A DNA stretch of 64,000 bases from CAWAQA01 sp963784065 (GTDB lineage: Bacteria > Acidobacteriota > Vicinamibacteria > Vicinamibacterales > UBA2999): assembly GCA_963784065.1 (NCBI GenBank), contig CAWAQA010000002.1:124001-188000 (forward strand), read 5' to 3'. Shown piece by piece: positions 1 to 10,929 of this stretch. Under the pieces are notes generated by a model. That model was not told the DNA's origin. It worked only from the letters and a program-made list of their open reading frames with translations, and searched no databases. Made by a program: the position numbers and the translations under genes. Every line of letters begins with the position of its first letter. Within the stretch, counting starts at the first letter, position 1.

Positions 1-190
1 CGATTGAGATGTCGCCGCGTGACGGTGACTCGAGCCCCGCGATCACGCGCAGCAGCGTGCTCTTGCCGCAACCGGATGGCCCGACGAGCACGAGGAGCTC
101 GCCATCCCCAACCTGCAGGTCGATGCCGCGCAGCGCGGCGTGTCCGGTCGCATACGTCTTCTCGATCCCGCGCAGGATGATGTCCGCCAC
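1..190 (-). CDS. ABC transporter ATP-binding protein, N-terminal part (runs off window)
   Basis: This is the first 63 codons of an ABC ATPase, cut by the window edge. It probably energises import of the sugar bound by the neighbouring lipoprotein. A complete Walker A motif, GPSGCGKST, is visible about 40 residues in, followed by LLRVIAGLE, as in the MalK/UgpC group. The start is taken as GTG at 190-188, three bases after the stop of the upstream permease, so the four genes form one tight operon. The Q-loop, signature and Walker B lie outside the window, so the exact subfamily cannot be named. Confidence 0.85.
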   Translation of the reverse strand, partial: MADIILRGIEKTYATGHAALRGIDLQVGDGELLVLVGPSGCGKSTLLRVIAGLESPSRGDISI

Positions 191-193
191 TGG

Positions 194-1021
194 TCAGCCC
201 TTGGTGGCGCCCGCCGTCAGGCCGGCGACGATGCGGCGCTGGAACGCCAGCACGAGCAGCGCCACTGGGACGGTGGCCACGACCGCTGCCGCCAGCACCT
301 GGCCCCACGGCACCTGATAGCGGCCGCGGAACAGCGCAATCGCCACCGGCACCGTGTAGCGGTCGGGTCCGAGCGTGAACGACAGCGCGAACAGGAACTC
401 GTTCCAGCAGTAAAGGAACGTGAGGATCGCGGTACTGGCCAGTCCTGGCGCAGCCAGCGGCAGCACGACATCACGCAGCGCGCGCAGCCGGCTGGCGCCG
501 TCGATCATCGCGGCGTCCTCGAGATCGCGCGGGAGCTGGCGGAAGAAACCGGTCAGCAGCCAGACTGAGAGCGGCGTGGCAAATGTGAGGTACGGGAGCA
601 CGAGGCCCGGGTACGTGTCGATCAGCCGCAGTTCCCGCAGGATCAGATAGAGCGGCGGCACGACCGAGATCTGCGGAAACATCGAGACCGCGAGGATGAG
701 TGCCAGCAGGGCACTCTTGCCTGGCAGCGGCAGGCGCGCGAGCGCATACGCGCAGAGCGCGGCCACCGGAATCGCCAGCGCCGTCGTCGCGCCGGCGACG
801 ATGAGCGAGTTGCGGATCGGCACGAGGAAATCCCGTTCGTCGAAGAGCACCCGATAGTGCTGCAGCGACGGCTGCACCGGCAGCAGCGACGACGGCGGCT
901 CGAAGAGGCGCGCTTCGGGCGTCAGCGACGACACGATGGTCCAGTACACGGGAAACAGGAGCGCGGCCACCAGGGCCAGCCCCGCCGTGATCCACGCTGC
1001 CTGCGCCGCGCGCCGCATCAT
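194..1021 (-). CDS. Carbohydrate ABC transporter permease, MalG type
   Basis: Inner-membrane permease of 275 residues, the usual length for MalG-like subunits. It has about six hydrophobic segments, beginning with one at residues 10-30. The EAA loop that contacts the ATPase reads EDAAMIDGASRLRALRDVVLP, near residues 165-185. The start ATG at 1021 overlaps the expected stop of the other permease in an ATGA arrangement, so translation is probably coupled. It should pair with the MalF-like subunit and the ATPase to import a carbohydrate. The substrate cannot be read from the sequence. Confidence 0.9.
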   Translation of the reverse strand: MMRRAAQAAWITAGLALVAALLFPVYWTIVSSLTPEARLFEPPSSLLPVQPSLQHYRVLFDERDFLVPIRNSLIVAGATTALAIPVAALCAYALARLPLPGKSALLALILAVSMFPQISVVPPLYLILRELRLIDTYPGLVLPYLTFATPLSVWLLTGFFRQLPRDLEDAAMIDGASRLRALRDVVLPLAAPGLASTAILTFLYCWNEFLFALSFTLGPDRYTVPVAIALFRGRYQVPWGQVLAAAVVATVPVALLVLAFQRRIVAGLTAGATKG

Positions 1022-1925
1022 CGCTCCTCGGTCCTGCCCGGCTCAGCACCCGCACACAGACGAGCGCAAAGACGAACGTGAGCGCGAAGACGGCGACCGC
1101 GAGCGCCGATCCGTATCCGAAACGCAGACGCTGCATGAGCGCGATGAAGGCGTAGAGCGACAGCGGCTCGGTGGCCGTGCCGGGCCGCCGCCGGTGAGCA
1201 CGTACGGGAGATCGAAGAGCCTGCAGCGCGTCGAGCGCCCGGAACGTGCCGGCAACGACGATCGCCGGGCGCAGCAGCGGCAGCGTAATCGTGGCGAACT
1301 GGCGGATCGGTCCGGCGCCATCCACGCGTGACGCCTCATAGAGCGTCGGGTCGATCGTCTGCAGGCCGGCGAGCAGCAGGATCGCCACAAACGGCGTCGT
1401 CTTCCAGACGTCGGCGGTGACGATCGGAACCCAGGCGGCCAGCGGGTGCACGAACCAGTCGAACGTGGGTCCGCCCGGTCCTCCGCTCTGCAGCGGCACG
1501 TTGAGGATGCCCGCCTGCCCGTCGAACATGAATCGCCACACCAGTGCGGCGACGACGGTCGGGATCGCCCACGGCAACAGTGCCGCGACCCGCACCAGCC
1601 CGCGGCCGCGTGCGACGTGGTGCATCGTCAGCGCCAGCGCGAGGCCCAGCGACAGCTCGAGCGGAACGCTGATTGCCGCGAATCCCACGGTGTGGAGGAG
1701 GGCGTCGCGGAACCGCGGATCGGCGATCGCCTCCTGGAAGTTGGCGATGCCGATGAAGGGCCGGCCGAGCCACGGCAGGCGGAGGTCGTGCAGGTGCAGC
1801 GCTTCCCAGCCGGTGACCGCGATGGGGATCAGCGCGACGAGCAGGATGACACCGGCGGCGGGCGCGACCATCAACAGGGCCACGCGGACGTCGGCGCGGT
1901 CGGCGCGCGGCGCTCCGCCGCTCAT
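1018..1925 (-). CDS. Carbohydrate ABC transporter permease, MalF type (frameshifted)
   Basis: MalF-like inner-membrane permease of about 300 residues. It starts at an ATG (1925-1923) that overlaps the stop of the binding-protein gene as ATGA. The EAA loop, EASRVDGAGPIRQF, is intact. The frame breaks after RALDALQ near 1225, continues in another frame as LFDLPYVLTGGGP, and returns near 1185. A third shift just before the end is implied, because the expected TGA overlapping the MalG start lies in a different frame. The compensating +1/-1 pair and the intact family sequence on both sides point to sequencing errors rather than decay. Confidence 0.8.
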
Positions 1926-3197
1926 TGCGTCTGCTCCGCGGCTGGCGAGGCCGGCACGGGCGAGCAGCGCTCGGATCTCGACGGCCGCGTCGCGGAGCGC
2001 CTCGCCCGGCGCCTGCTGGCCCGTGAGCGCTCGATGGAGCCGGACCTGCAGCAGCTCGGAGAGTTCGCTGTAGACCGGCGTCACCGGACGGGGAACCGCG
2101 CGGTCGAGCGCACGCAGCGTCTCGGCGACCGGCAGCGGCAGGGCGTCGGCGAGCTGCTGGCTCTGATACAGGGAACGCCGGGACGGCAACTGCGCGGCCA
2201 CGCGCGCCCGCTCCAGCATCTGCTCGGGCGCGGTCAGGAACTCCACGAGCGCCCGCGCGAGCTCCGGCTGCCGCGTGTGCGCGTTGATCGCGAGCTGACC
2301 GCCGCCGAGCGCCGCGCCCGGGCTGCCGCCCTCTGCCGCCGGGAACGGAGCGACGCCGACGCGGCCGGCAACGCGCGAGCCGGACCGTTCCTGGAGCAGC
2401 GTCCACGCATACGGCCAGTTGCGCATGAACGCGGACTGGCCGTTCTGAAAGGCGAAGCGCACCTGCTCTTCCTGCCAGGTCAGCGCCGATCGCGGCACGA
2501 TGCCCTCCTCGACCGTGTCGCGCATGAACGTCAGCGCGCGCACCGCCGGCGGCTGGTCGACGACGACGCGGCCCGCTGCGTCGAGGATGGCGCCGCCGAA
2601 CGCGGCCAGGTGCTCCACGAACACGGCCACGAGTCCCTCGTAGCGCGCGCCTTGCCAGAGCAGACCGTACGGAACGCCGGACTGCATGGCATCTCGTGCC
2701 GAGCCACGGAGCGCGGCCAGCGTGGCAGGGGGCGCCGCCATCAGGTCCGTGCGCCAGTACAGCAATCCGGCGTCGACGAACCATGGGATGGCGTAGAGCG
2801 TCCGGCGCCATTGGTTCGCGGCGAGTGCGGCAGGGAAGAAGTCGGCGGCGTCGGCAGCGGTCAGGTGCAGCGGCAGCACCCATCCCGCTGCGGCGAACTC
2901 GGCGGTCCAGATGATGTCCAGCTGCAGTACGTCCGGCTCGGGTGCACGGGCGTTCAGCCACTGCACGTACAGCTGATGGCGCTGGTCGGCTGCGTCGGGC
3001 GTGACGCGCAGCTCGGCGCGCACGCCGGGATGTTGCTCCTGGAACGCCGCGAGCTGCTGCTGCACCAGGCGCCCTTCCGCGCCGAGCGCGCTGGCCGACA
3101 GCGTCACGAGCGGGCGATCGTCGGACCGGCCGCATCCGACCACCGCTGCACACGCCAGGGCGGGAAGCAGCGTCAACCAGTCGCGAAGGGCGCGCAC
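1922..3197 (-). CDS. Extracellular sugar-binding lipoprotein of ABC transporter
   Basis: Solute-binding protein of about 420 residues. The GTG start at 3197 opens a lipoprotein signal ending in the lipobox VVGC, so the mature protein is probably membrane-anchored outside the inner membrane. The body resembles the LpqY/MalE cluster; FVDAGLLYWRTDL is typical of that group. As read, the frame runs on into the permease, giving an apparent fusion of the two. The other frame ends in a TGA overlapping the permease ATG, the normal operon arrangement, so I infer one frameshift in the last ten codons rather than a true fusion. It is transcribed divergently from ispDF. Confidence 0.85.
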
Positions 3198-3232
3198 GAC
3201 TTCACAAGGTACCCCGAAAGGTAGAATCCCTT

Positions 3233-4394
3233 GTGCATGTTTCGGCGATCATCGCGGCGGGCGGCCGCGGCGCGCGGTTCGGCGGCGACCGCCCGAAGCA
3301 GCTGCTGACGCTGGCCGGCCGGCCCATCCTTCAGCGCAGTGTCGAGGCGTTCTCGGCCACCTCCCTCGTTGACGACATCGTCGTGGCGCTGCCGCGCGAG
3401 CTCTGTCACCGTTCCTCCCGAGTATCTGCGCGGCGGCGACGCGCGCATCCAGCTCGTCGAGGGCGGCGAGCGGCGCCAGGATTCGGTGGCCAACGCCTTC
3501 GCGCGCATTGCCGATCGCGCCGACGTGATCGTCATCCATGACGCCGCGCGGCCGCTGGTCTCCGCGGATCTGATCAGGCGCACCATCGAGGCGGCGGCAG
3601 AGACCGGCGCCGCCGTCGCGGCGGTGCGCGCCCACGACACGGTGAAGCGCGCGGATGCCGCCGGCCTCATCACCGCCACGCTGCCGCGCGACGAGATCTT
3701 CCTGGCGCAGACGCCGCAGGCATTCCGCGCCGCGGTGCTCCGCGATGCGCTCGCGGTGGGTGCGCAGGGCATCACGGCCACCGACGAGGCCACGCTCGCG
3801 GAACGCGCCGGGCATCGCGTGAAGCTGGTGACCGGCGATCCGCGGAACCTGAAGATCACGACAGCCGAAGACCTGGCGATGGCCGAGCACCTGATCAACG
3901 CGACCGCGGCCACGCCCGCGATGCGCATCGGCAATGGGTACGACCTGCATCGGCTGGTGGAGGGCCGTCCGCTCGTCCTCGGCGGGGTGACGATTCCGTT
4001 CGAGAAAGGGCTGCAGGGGCACTCGGACGCGGATGCCGTGTGCCACGCGATCACCGACGCGATTCTCGGCGCCGCGGGCGCCGGCGACATCGGGCGCCAT
4101 TTCCCCGACACGGACGCCGCGTGGAAGGACGCGAACAGCATCGGGCTGCTCGCGGCGGCCGGCGGCATCATCAGCGCGGCCGGATTCTCGATCGCCAACA
4201 TCGACGTCATCGTCATCGCGCAGCGTCCGAAGCTCGTGGCGCACGTGGATGCCATGCGCGCCAACGTCGCGCGCGCACTGCGGATCGCGCCCGAGCAGGT
4301 CAGCGTGAAGGGCAAGACGAACGAGGGCGTGGATTCGATGGGCGCCGGCGACTCGATTGCCGTGCACGCGGTGGCCCTGCTCATGCGCCGCTGA
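3233..4394 (+). CDS. ispDF: Bifunctional IspD/IspF, MEP isoprenoid pathway
   Basis: Fusion of 4-diphosphocytidyl-2-C-methyl-D-erythritol synthase (IspD, residues 1 to about 225) and 2-C-methyl-D-erythritol 2,4-cyclodiphosphate synthase (IspF, about 230-386), the third and fifth steps of the MEP route to IPP and DMAPP. IspD shows the nucleotide-binding start AAGGRGARFGGDRPKQ and VIHDAARPL. IspF shows NGYDLHRL and HSDADAVCHA, which carry the metal ligands. The start is the GTG at 3233. One extra T near 3404 breaks the frame inside IspD; without it ELVTVPPEYLRGG reads through. A TAGAAT box at 3222-3227 is too close to the start to judge as a promoter. Confidence 0.93.
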
Positions 4395-4568
4395 AGAATC
4401 GCCCCGCTCGCACAGCTCAGCAGCCAAACGTGTCCTCTTTGATACTGAAATCAGCCCCGCCCATCCAATAGGATCCGCGGCGCTCGTTCAAGCGACGAGT
4501 GCGCCGATGAGCTCGCCGTTTCGGTGCGGACGGCCGGCTCGCGCGCCATGTGAAAGAACGGAGGCGAC

Positions 4569-6033
4569 ATGGATCGTCGGATGTTCCTCAGGAACAGCGC
4601 AGTGCTCGGCGGGGGTCTCGCGTTCACCGGGCCCTTCCACGCGCTGGGTCTTCAAGCGGCCGAAGGCCGCGCCCCGGCGCGAGTACCCGGATACGGGCCG
4701 CTCGTCGCGAAGGGCGAGCTGGCGTTGCCGCGCGGCTTCAACTATCAGGTGATTTCCAGGCAAGGGGACAGGATGCGGGACGGCGGCCTTACGCCAACCT
4801 GCTTCGATGGCATGGGCGCGTTCCGCGGCCCGCGCGGCACGACCGTCCTGATTCGCAATCATGAGAACCGGCTCGCGCGAATCGGCGGCTCTCGGCGAGA
4901 ATCCCGTCGTCGTGCCGCCCGGCCTCGACGTACGACGCCGACCCGCCTATATTCGGCGGATGCACGAAGCTCGTGGTCGATCGCCGTCACGATGGCAAGT
5001 ACGAGCTCCTGGACGATTTCGCGATCCTGGGCGGCACCGACAACAACTGCGCCGGCGGCGTCTCCCGTTCCGCTCGTGGTTGACATGCGAGGAGGTCGTA
5101 GGCGGTGCCAGCCGGGAAAAAGCACGGCTACATCTTCGAGGTCGATGCGCTCGCCGAGGCGGCGCAACCTGCCGTGCCAATCACCGGTGCCGGCCGCATG
5201 GCGCATGAAGCGGCCGTGTGGAGCCGCGGAATCCTGTACCAGACGGAGGATCGCCGCCTCAAGCATGCGCTCGACGGCGCCGCATCGCAGGGCGGCTCCT
5301 GCTTCTATCGTTACGTGCCCGACCGCCGCATTCGCCGGCCCGGTGAGCTCGCGCAGGCAGGTCGGTGTGCTCCAGGCCGCGAAGCTTAGGCGCGAATGGC
5401 AAGGCCAATATGGACGAAGGACGCACCGTCGGACGAGCCTTACAGAATCGAATGGGTCACGATCGACAATCCCGATCACGACAACGACACTGACAACGCC
5501 CATCGTCCGATGGCGACGCGATTCCAGGCGCAGGCGAAGGGGGCTGCGAGGTTCGATCGCCAGGAGGGCATGTGGGTGGAGCCGGGCGGCGGCCGGATCT
5601 ATTTCGACTGTACCGCGGCGGCGCAGCGTTCCTCGGCCAGGTGTGGGAATATCGCCCCGACCGGGAGACGCTGACACTGGTCTACGAATCGACCAGCGCC
5701 GCCACCCTCGAAGGCCCCGACAACGTCGTCGTCGTGCCCCAGACTGGTGACATCTTCCTGTGCGAGGACGCTGCTGCGCCGCAGTTCGTCCGCGGCCTCA
5801 CCACAGACGGTGAGATCTACGATTTCGCTCAAGGCCTGAACAACAACACCGAGTTTGCCGGCGCCTGTTTCGATCCTGACGGCCGAACGCTTTACGTGAA
5901 CCATTACGGCGAGCGCGGGACGTTGCCATTCGGGCCCGCGGGCAATCTGACCGGTGGGCCGCCCGCCGGCGGCGTGACCTACGCCATCTACGGCCCGTTC
6001 GACAAGCGGAAGGGTCGCGGGCACCATCGCTGA
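4569..6033 (+). pseudogene. PhoX-like (DUF839) secreted phosphatase family, multiply frameshifted
   Basis: PhoX/DUF839 family protein of about 480 residues if read through. It has a Tat-type leader (MDRRMFLRNSAV) preceded by GGAGG. Family segments appear in order but in changing frames: GTTVLIRNHENR, ELLDDFAILGGTDNNCAGG, SWLTCEEVV, HGYIFEVDAL, RMAHEAAVW, RIEWVTIDNPDHDND, then a long intact C-terminal part ending near PFDKRKG. At least seven frame changes are needed over 1.46 kb. Family members are calcium-dependent periplasmic phosphatases or propeller proteins of unknown role. The shifts resemble the other errors in this window, but the density is high enough that a real pseudogene cannot be excluded. 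Confidence 0.7.
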
Positions 6034-6106
6034 GCGCCAGTGAATCGGGGCGGAGGTCATTTAACGAAGACGGTCTCTTGGCGGACAATATGACGGTCCT
6101 CAATCG

Positions 6107-7613
6107 ATGACCTCCGACCCCACTATGCGCGTCCGCTTCGCTCCCAGTCCTACCGGGCAACTCCACGTTGGCAACGCCCGCACCGCCCTCTTCAACGCGC
6201 TGCTCGCGCGCGGGCAAGGCGCCACGCTTCATCCTGCGCATCGAGGATACCGATACGGAACGCTCGACGAAGGAATCCGAGCGCGCCATCATCGAGGACC
6301 TCCGCTGGATGGGCCTCGACTGGAGCGAGGGGGTCGATGCGGGCGGCGAGCACGGTCCATATCGCCAGTCGGAGCGGCTGCACATCTATCGCGCGCACGC
6401 GGTGGAGCTGCTGTCGAAGGGGCACGCGTATCACTGCTTCTGTTCCGAGGAGCAGCTCGAGGCGGATCGCCAGGCCGCGTTGAAGGACGGCCGCCCCCCG
6501 AAGTACGTCGGGCGCTGCCGCGACATCCCGCGCGGCGACGCGCGTCGGCGCATCGAGGATGGGGAGAAGCCGGTCATCCGCCTGCGCGTGCCGGAGCGCC
6601 GCGACGTCGCCTTCGACGACGTCGTGCGCGGCGAAGTGCGTTTCAGTACCGACGTCATCGGCGATCCCGTGCTCGTGCGCTCGGACGGCATGCCTGCTTA
6701 CAACTATGCCGTGGTGATCGACGATGCGCTGATGCAGGTGACGCACGTGATTCGCGGCGAGGATCACATCTCGAACACGCCGCGGCAGATCCTTCTCTAT
6801 GAGGCGTTCGGCTGGCAGCCGCCCGTGTTCGCGCACGTGTCGCTCGTCATGGGACCGGACCACAGCCCGTTGTCGAAGCGGCACGGCGCGACGTCGGTCA
6901 AGGAGTTCCGCGACCGCGGGTACTTGCCGGAGGCGCTGACCAATTACCTCGCGCTCATCGGCTGGTCGCCCGGCGAGGGCGAGGAGCTGCTGCCGTTCGA
7001 GGAGCTGGCGAAACGGTTCCGGCTCGAGGATGTGGGGCACAGCGCCGGGGTGTTCGATGTCGAGAAGCTGGCGTGGGTCAACCGCCACTACCTGAAGCTG
7101 GCGACGCCGGAGCGGCTGGTGCAGTTGTCTGTCCCGTACTTTCAGCGTGAAGGCTGGATGGGCGAGCCGTCGCCGGCGCAGCTCGAGTTCCTGGCGCACG
7201 TCGTGCCGCTGGCGGCTGCGTCGGTCGACCGGCTCGAGCAGGTTCCGGCGCGGCTCCATTTTCTCTTCGACTACGCGGCGGCGCGCGCGCTGGGCGATTC
7301 GGCGATCAGGGCGGAGGCGGAGGCGGCGCGTCCCGTGATTGCCGCGCTCGCCGAGGAGCTCGCCATCGCCGGCCCGTTGACCGATCGCGACGCGTTTCGT
7401 GCCCTGGCGTCACGCGTCCGCGAGCGCACGGGCCAGAAGGGCAAGTTGCTGTTCCATCCGATCCGGTTGGCGCTCACGGGGGAGGCGGAAGGCCTCGAGC
7501 TCGACCTCGCCGTGCCGGCGATCGAGCGCGGCGCGAGCATCATGCCGCGGATCCGCAGCGCGCGTGAGCGCGCGGCCGAGTTCGACACGGCCCTGTCGAG
7601 CCTCGCGTCGTGA
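6107..7613 (+). CDS. gltX: Glutamate--tRNA ligase
   Basis: Class I glutamyl-tRNA synthetase of about 501 residues, which charges tRNA-Glu in the cytoplasm. The HIGH-type signature is in APSPTGQLHVGNART near residue 20, and the KMSKS-type loop is PLSKRHGA near residue 254. The full catalytic and anticodon-binding lengths are present. An extra C at about 6227 breaks the frame between ARGQGAT and FILRIEDTD. Either ATG 6107 or the in-frame ATG 6125, directly before RVRFAPSP, could be the start; the latter leaves a more standard N-terminus. The gene is followed after 15 bases by rlmB. Confidence 0.93.
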
Positions 7614-7628
7614 GGCGGGCGCCGTATC

Positions 7629-8345
7629 ATGATCATTTACGGGATTAATCCCGTGCTCGAAGCGCTCCGGGCCGGACGGGTGAAGGAGCTGCGCGTCGGC
7701 GATCGGGGCGGCGATCGCCTGCGGCAGTTGCTGGAGGCCGCGGGCGAGCAGGGCGTGCGCGTCAGGCGGGTGCCTCCCGAGGCGCTCGATCGCGAGTCGA
7801 ATCGCGGCGTGCACCAGGGTGTCGTCGCGGAGGTCGCAGAGGTCGCGTCTTACAGCGTCGAGGACCTGGTGCGGGGCGCCAGTGGTCCTCCGTTGATCGT
7901 CGTGCTCGACGGCATCGAGGATCCGCACAACCTCGGAGCGATCCTTCGAACCGCCGATGCCGCCGGCGTGGACGGCGTCGTCGTCCAGAGCCGCCGGTCA
8001 GCGGCGCTTGGCGGGGCGGCGGCCAAGGCGTCGGCCGGCGCCGTGGCGCACGTCAGGATCGCCGAGGTCGTGAACATCGCGCGGGCCATCGAGGAACTGA
8101 AGGAGCTGGGCGTCTGGACCGTGGGTCTGGCGGGCGAGGCGTCAACGCCGTATGACGCAATTGACTTCACGGTGTCCACGGGATTGGTACTCGGCGCGGA
8201 GGGAACGGGCCTGCGGCGATTGGTACGGGAACGGTGCGACCACCTCGCGGCGATCCCGATGCAGGGGCACGTCGGGAGCCTGAATGTCTCAGTAGCCGCG
8301 GGAATCACATTGTTCGAGGCTGTCCGTCAGCGTCGAACTGGATGA
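7629..8345 (+). CDS. rlmB: 23S rRNA (guanosine-2'-O-)-methyltransferase RlmB
   Basis: SpoU/TrmH-family methyltransferase of 238 residues, expected to methylate the ribose of G2251 in 23S rRNA using S-adenosylmethionine. An N-terminal substrate-binding domain (residues 1-75) is followed by the SPOUT knot. The three family motifs are clear: DPHNLGAILRTADAAG, LVLGAEGTGLRRL and SLNVSVAAGI. The frame is intact and the length normal. It lies 15 bases after gltX and probably shares its transcript. The tRNA promoter begins 25 bases beyond its stop. Confidence 0.95.
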   Translation: MIIYGINPVLEALRAGRVKELRVGDRGGDRLRQLLEAAGEQGVRVRRVPPEALDRESNRGVHQGVVAEVAEVASYSVEDLVRGASGPPLIVVLDGIEDPHNLGAILRTADAAGVDGVVVQSRRSAALGGAAAKASAGAVAHVRIAEVVNIARAIEELKELGVWTVGLAGEASTPYDAIDFTVSTGLVLGAEGTGLRRLVRERCDHLAAIPMQGHVGSLNVSVAAGITLFEAVRQRRTG

Positions 8346-8370
8346 GCTTGTAAACCTTTGTGACGGGGCA

Positions 8371-8400
8371 TTGATTCACTGGCACGGGAAGTGCTATTAT
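8371..8400 (+). promoter_or_regulatory. Housekeeping sigma promoter for the tRNA-tuf-rpo block
   Basis: TTGATT at 8371-8376 and TATTAT at 8395-8400 are separated by 18 bases, with a TGC extension before the -10 box. Transcription would begin near 8406, just upstream of the first tRNA at 8415. It is the best sigma-70 promoter I can see in the window and fits the need for strong tRNA and translation-factor expression. Confidence 0.75.
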
Positions 8401-8414
8401 CTGCCCTTTGTCTG

Positions 8415-8491
8415 GCTGGCGTAGCTCAGTCCGGTAGAGCAGCTGATTTGTAATCAGCCGGTCGGGGGTTCAAATCCCTCCGCCAGCTCCA
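8415..8491 (+). tRNA. tRNA-Thr (anticodon TGT), CCA encoded
   Basis: The acceptor stem GCTGGCG/CGCCAGC closes the cloverleaf. The D arm, an anticodon arm with loop centred on TGT, and a T arm with GGTTCAAAT are all present. The 3' CCA is encoded (8489-8491). It is the first of four tRNAs ahead of tuf. Confidence 0.97.
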
Positions 8492-8565
8492 TCGGCTGAT
8501 AGCGCCGCGGTCTTCAGGGACTAACCGAAATTACACGGATTCCAATAACAGAAATATGAAGGAAA

Positions 8566-8642
8566 CAGGAATCAGAGCCCAGGGCTCAGGCTGTCGCCGG
8601 CATCGTGCCTGAGACGCCCTGAACCCTGAGCCCTGACTCCTG
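8566..8642 (+). repeat. Inverted repeat with CAGGGCTCAGG-type arms
   Basis: Arms of about 25 bases (8566-8590 and 8617-8642) pair with about four transition mismatches. Each arm is made of near-tandem copies of a GGCTCAGG-like word. It fills the spacer between tRNA-Thr and tRNA-Tyr and belongs to the word-arm repeats seen in most spacers of this block. Confidence 0.7.
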
Positions 8643-8664
8643 CGGCCCGCAGGAAGCAGTTTTC

Positions 8665-8751
8665 GGGGAGGTGGCGGAGCGGTCAATCGCAGCAGACTGT
8701 AAATCTGCCGCCCTAGTGGCTACGGAGGTTCGAACCCTCCCCTCCCCACCA
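8665..8751 (+). tRNA. tRNA-Tyr (anticodon GTA), CCA encoded
   Basis: Acceptor stem GGGGAGG/CCTCCCC, anticodon loop with GTA, a long class II variable arm, a T loop with GGTTCGAACC, discriminator A and encoded CCA. The 87-base length fits a type II tRNA. Confidence 0.97.
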
Positions 8752-8838
8752 ATTGGAAGGGCTCAGGGTTCAGGCCCACGGGCCCGGTAAGAGCGGAGAA
8801 GGCTGAGGCCTGGGCTGTGGAGCCTCGGGCCTCCGTGA

Positions 8839-8913
8839 GCGGGAGTAACTCAGTGGTAGAGTCACAGCCTTCCAAGCTGTTGGTCGCGGGTTCGATCCCC
8901 GTCTCCCGCTCCA
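8839..8913 (+). tRNA. tRNA-Gly (anticodon TCC), CCA encoded
   Basis: Acceptor stem GCGGGAG/CTCCCGC, anticodon loop CCTTCCAAG giving TCC, T loop GGTTCGATCC, and encoded CCA at 8911-8913. Confidence 0.97.
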
Positions 8914-8923
8914 AGCACTCTGT

Positions 8924-9052
8924 AGCGGGCAGCGGGCAGCTGGCAGCTGGCAGTGAATGTGGCTCGACGACATGGGGTGAGAGGCGTCACGTCGTTTACC
9001 TCGTTGCGACGAGCCAGATTCACTGTCGGCTGCCGGCTGCCGGCTGCGCGCT
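8924..9052 (+). repeat. Word-arm inverted repeat with inner hairpin (tRNA-Gly/tRNA-Thr spacer)
   Basis: Two 43-base arms (8924-8966 and 9010-9052) pair with about six mismatches. The outer part of each arm is tandem GGCAGCT-like words and the inner part is unique sequence ending in TGGCTCG. Inside, ACGACATG (8967-8974) pairs with CACGTCGT (8988-8995), so the folded form is branched. No open frame of interest lies here. Confidence 0.8.
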
Positions 9053-9061
9053 GATGAGAGG

Positions 9062-9137
<76 letters not shown>

Positions 9138-9149
9138 GACACGCACGAT

Positions 9150-9169
9150 CTTCCGGCTGACGCCGGAAG
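9150..9169 (+). repeat. CTTCCGGC hairpin upstream of tuf
   Basis: CTTCCGGC and GCCGGAAG pair perfectly around a TGAC loop. It is a member of the short palindromic hairpin family found throughout the window, and here it lies in the tuf leader. Confidence 0.7.
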
Positions 9170-9194
9170 CTACTGAGAGCGAGCGCAGAAATTC

Positions 9195-10394
<1,200 letters not shown>

Positions 10395-10395
<1 letters not shown>

Positions 10396-10480
10396 GCCTC
10401 AGGAATCAGGCCCAGGGCTCAGTCCTATCTCAGGCCTGAGGCTGCCGGGCCCCTGGGCCCTTGGGCCTGAGCCCTGACAA
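10395..10480 (+). repeat. GGCCTCAGG/GGCTCAG word repeat between tuf and rpmG
   Basis: The spacer is made of repeated GGCTCAGG, GGCCCAGG and complementary CCTGAGCC words that can fold into an imperfect hairpin. It begins directly at the tuf stop. No terminator-like T run follows. Confidence 0.55.
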
Positions 10481-10490
10481 GGTTCAGCAC

Positions 10491-10640
10491 ATGAGAGACA
10501 TCATTCACCTGGCGTGCGGCGAGTGTAAGCGCCGCAACTACAGCACGACGAAGAACAAGAAGAAGACGACGGAGCGGCTGGAGTTCAGCAAGTCCTGCCG
10601 CTTCTGCCGTAAGCACCGGCCGCACAAGGAGACGAAGTAG
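10491..10640 (+). CDS. rpmG: 50S ribosomal protein L33
   Basis: A 49-residue basic protein, MRDIIHLACGECKRRNYSTT onwards. It has four cysteines in two pairs (CGEC near residues 9-12 and CRFC near 36-39), the zinc-binding C+ form of L33. The position between tuf and tRNA-Trp/secE is the common bacterial one. Confidence 0.95.
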   Translation: MRDIIHLACGECKRRNYSTTKNKKKTTERLEFSKSCRFCRKHRPHKETK

Positions 10641-10748
10641 ACGGTCAGCGGTCAGCGGTCTAGCGGTAGCAACGAGCTGGTTCGCAGGCGAGGAGCGCGA
10701 TGTCCACCGGAGACCGAAGCACCGGAGCACCCGGAGACCAGAGGTTAC

Positions 10749-10824
10749 AGGTCAGTAGCTCAATTGGTAGAGCATCGGTCTCCAAAACCGAGGGCTGGGG
10801 GTTCGAGTCCCTCCTGACCTGCCA
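10749..10824 (+). tRNA. tRNA-Trp (anticodon CCA), CCA end encoded
   Basis: Acceptor stem AGGTCAG/CTGACCT, anticodon loop TCTCCAAA giving CCA, T loop GGTTCGAGTCC, discriminator G and encoded 3' CCA. Its position between rpmG and secE is conserved in many bacteria. Confidence 0.97.
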
Positions 10825-10836
10825 AGGAAAGAAGAA

Positions 10837-10915
10837 AGGCCTCAGGGCCCAGGAATCTGGGCTCAGGGTAGACGGGCCCCGCGCCCTGCGCCCTGAGCCC
10901 AGAGCCCTGCGGCCT
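10837..10915 (+). repeat. Inverted repeat of GGGCTCAGG words, tRNA-Trp/secE spacer
   Basis: The left arm (10837-10868) pairs with the right arm (10891-10915), leaving one bulge of about seven bases. The arms contain tandem copies of a GGGCTCAGGG-like word. It occupies the spacer just before secE. Confidence 0.65.
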
Positions 10916-10929
10916 GGTGGATTGCAGTC

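Noticed and set aside
471..3197. Apparent fusion of binding protein, MalF and part of MalG in one 908-residue frame
   Set aside because: The other frames contain ATGA-type stop/start overlaps at 1922-1925 and 1018-1021, and MalF family sequence leaves and re-enters the frame. Indels explain the fusion.
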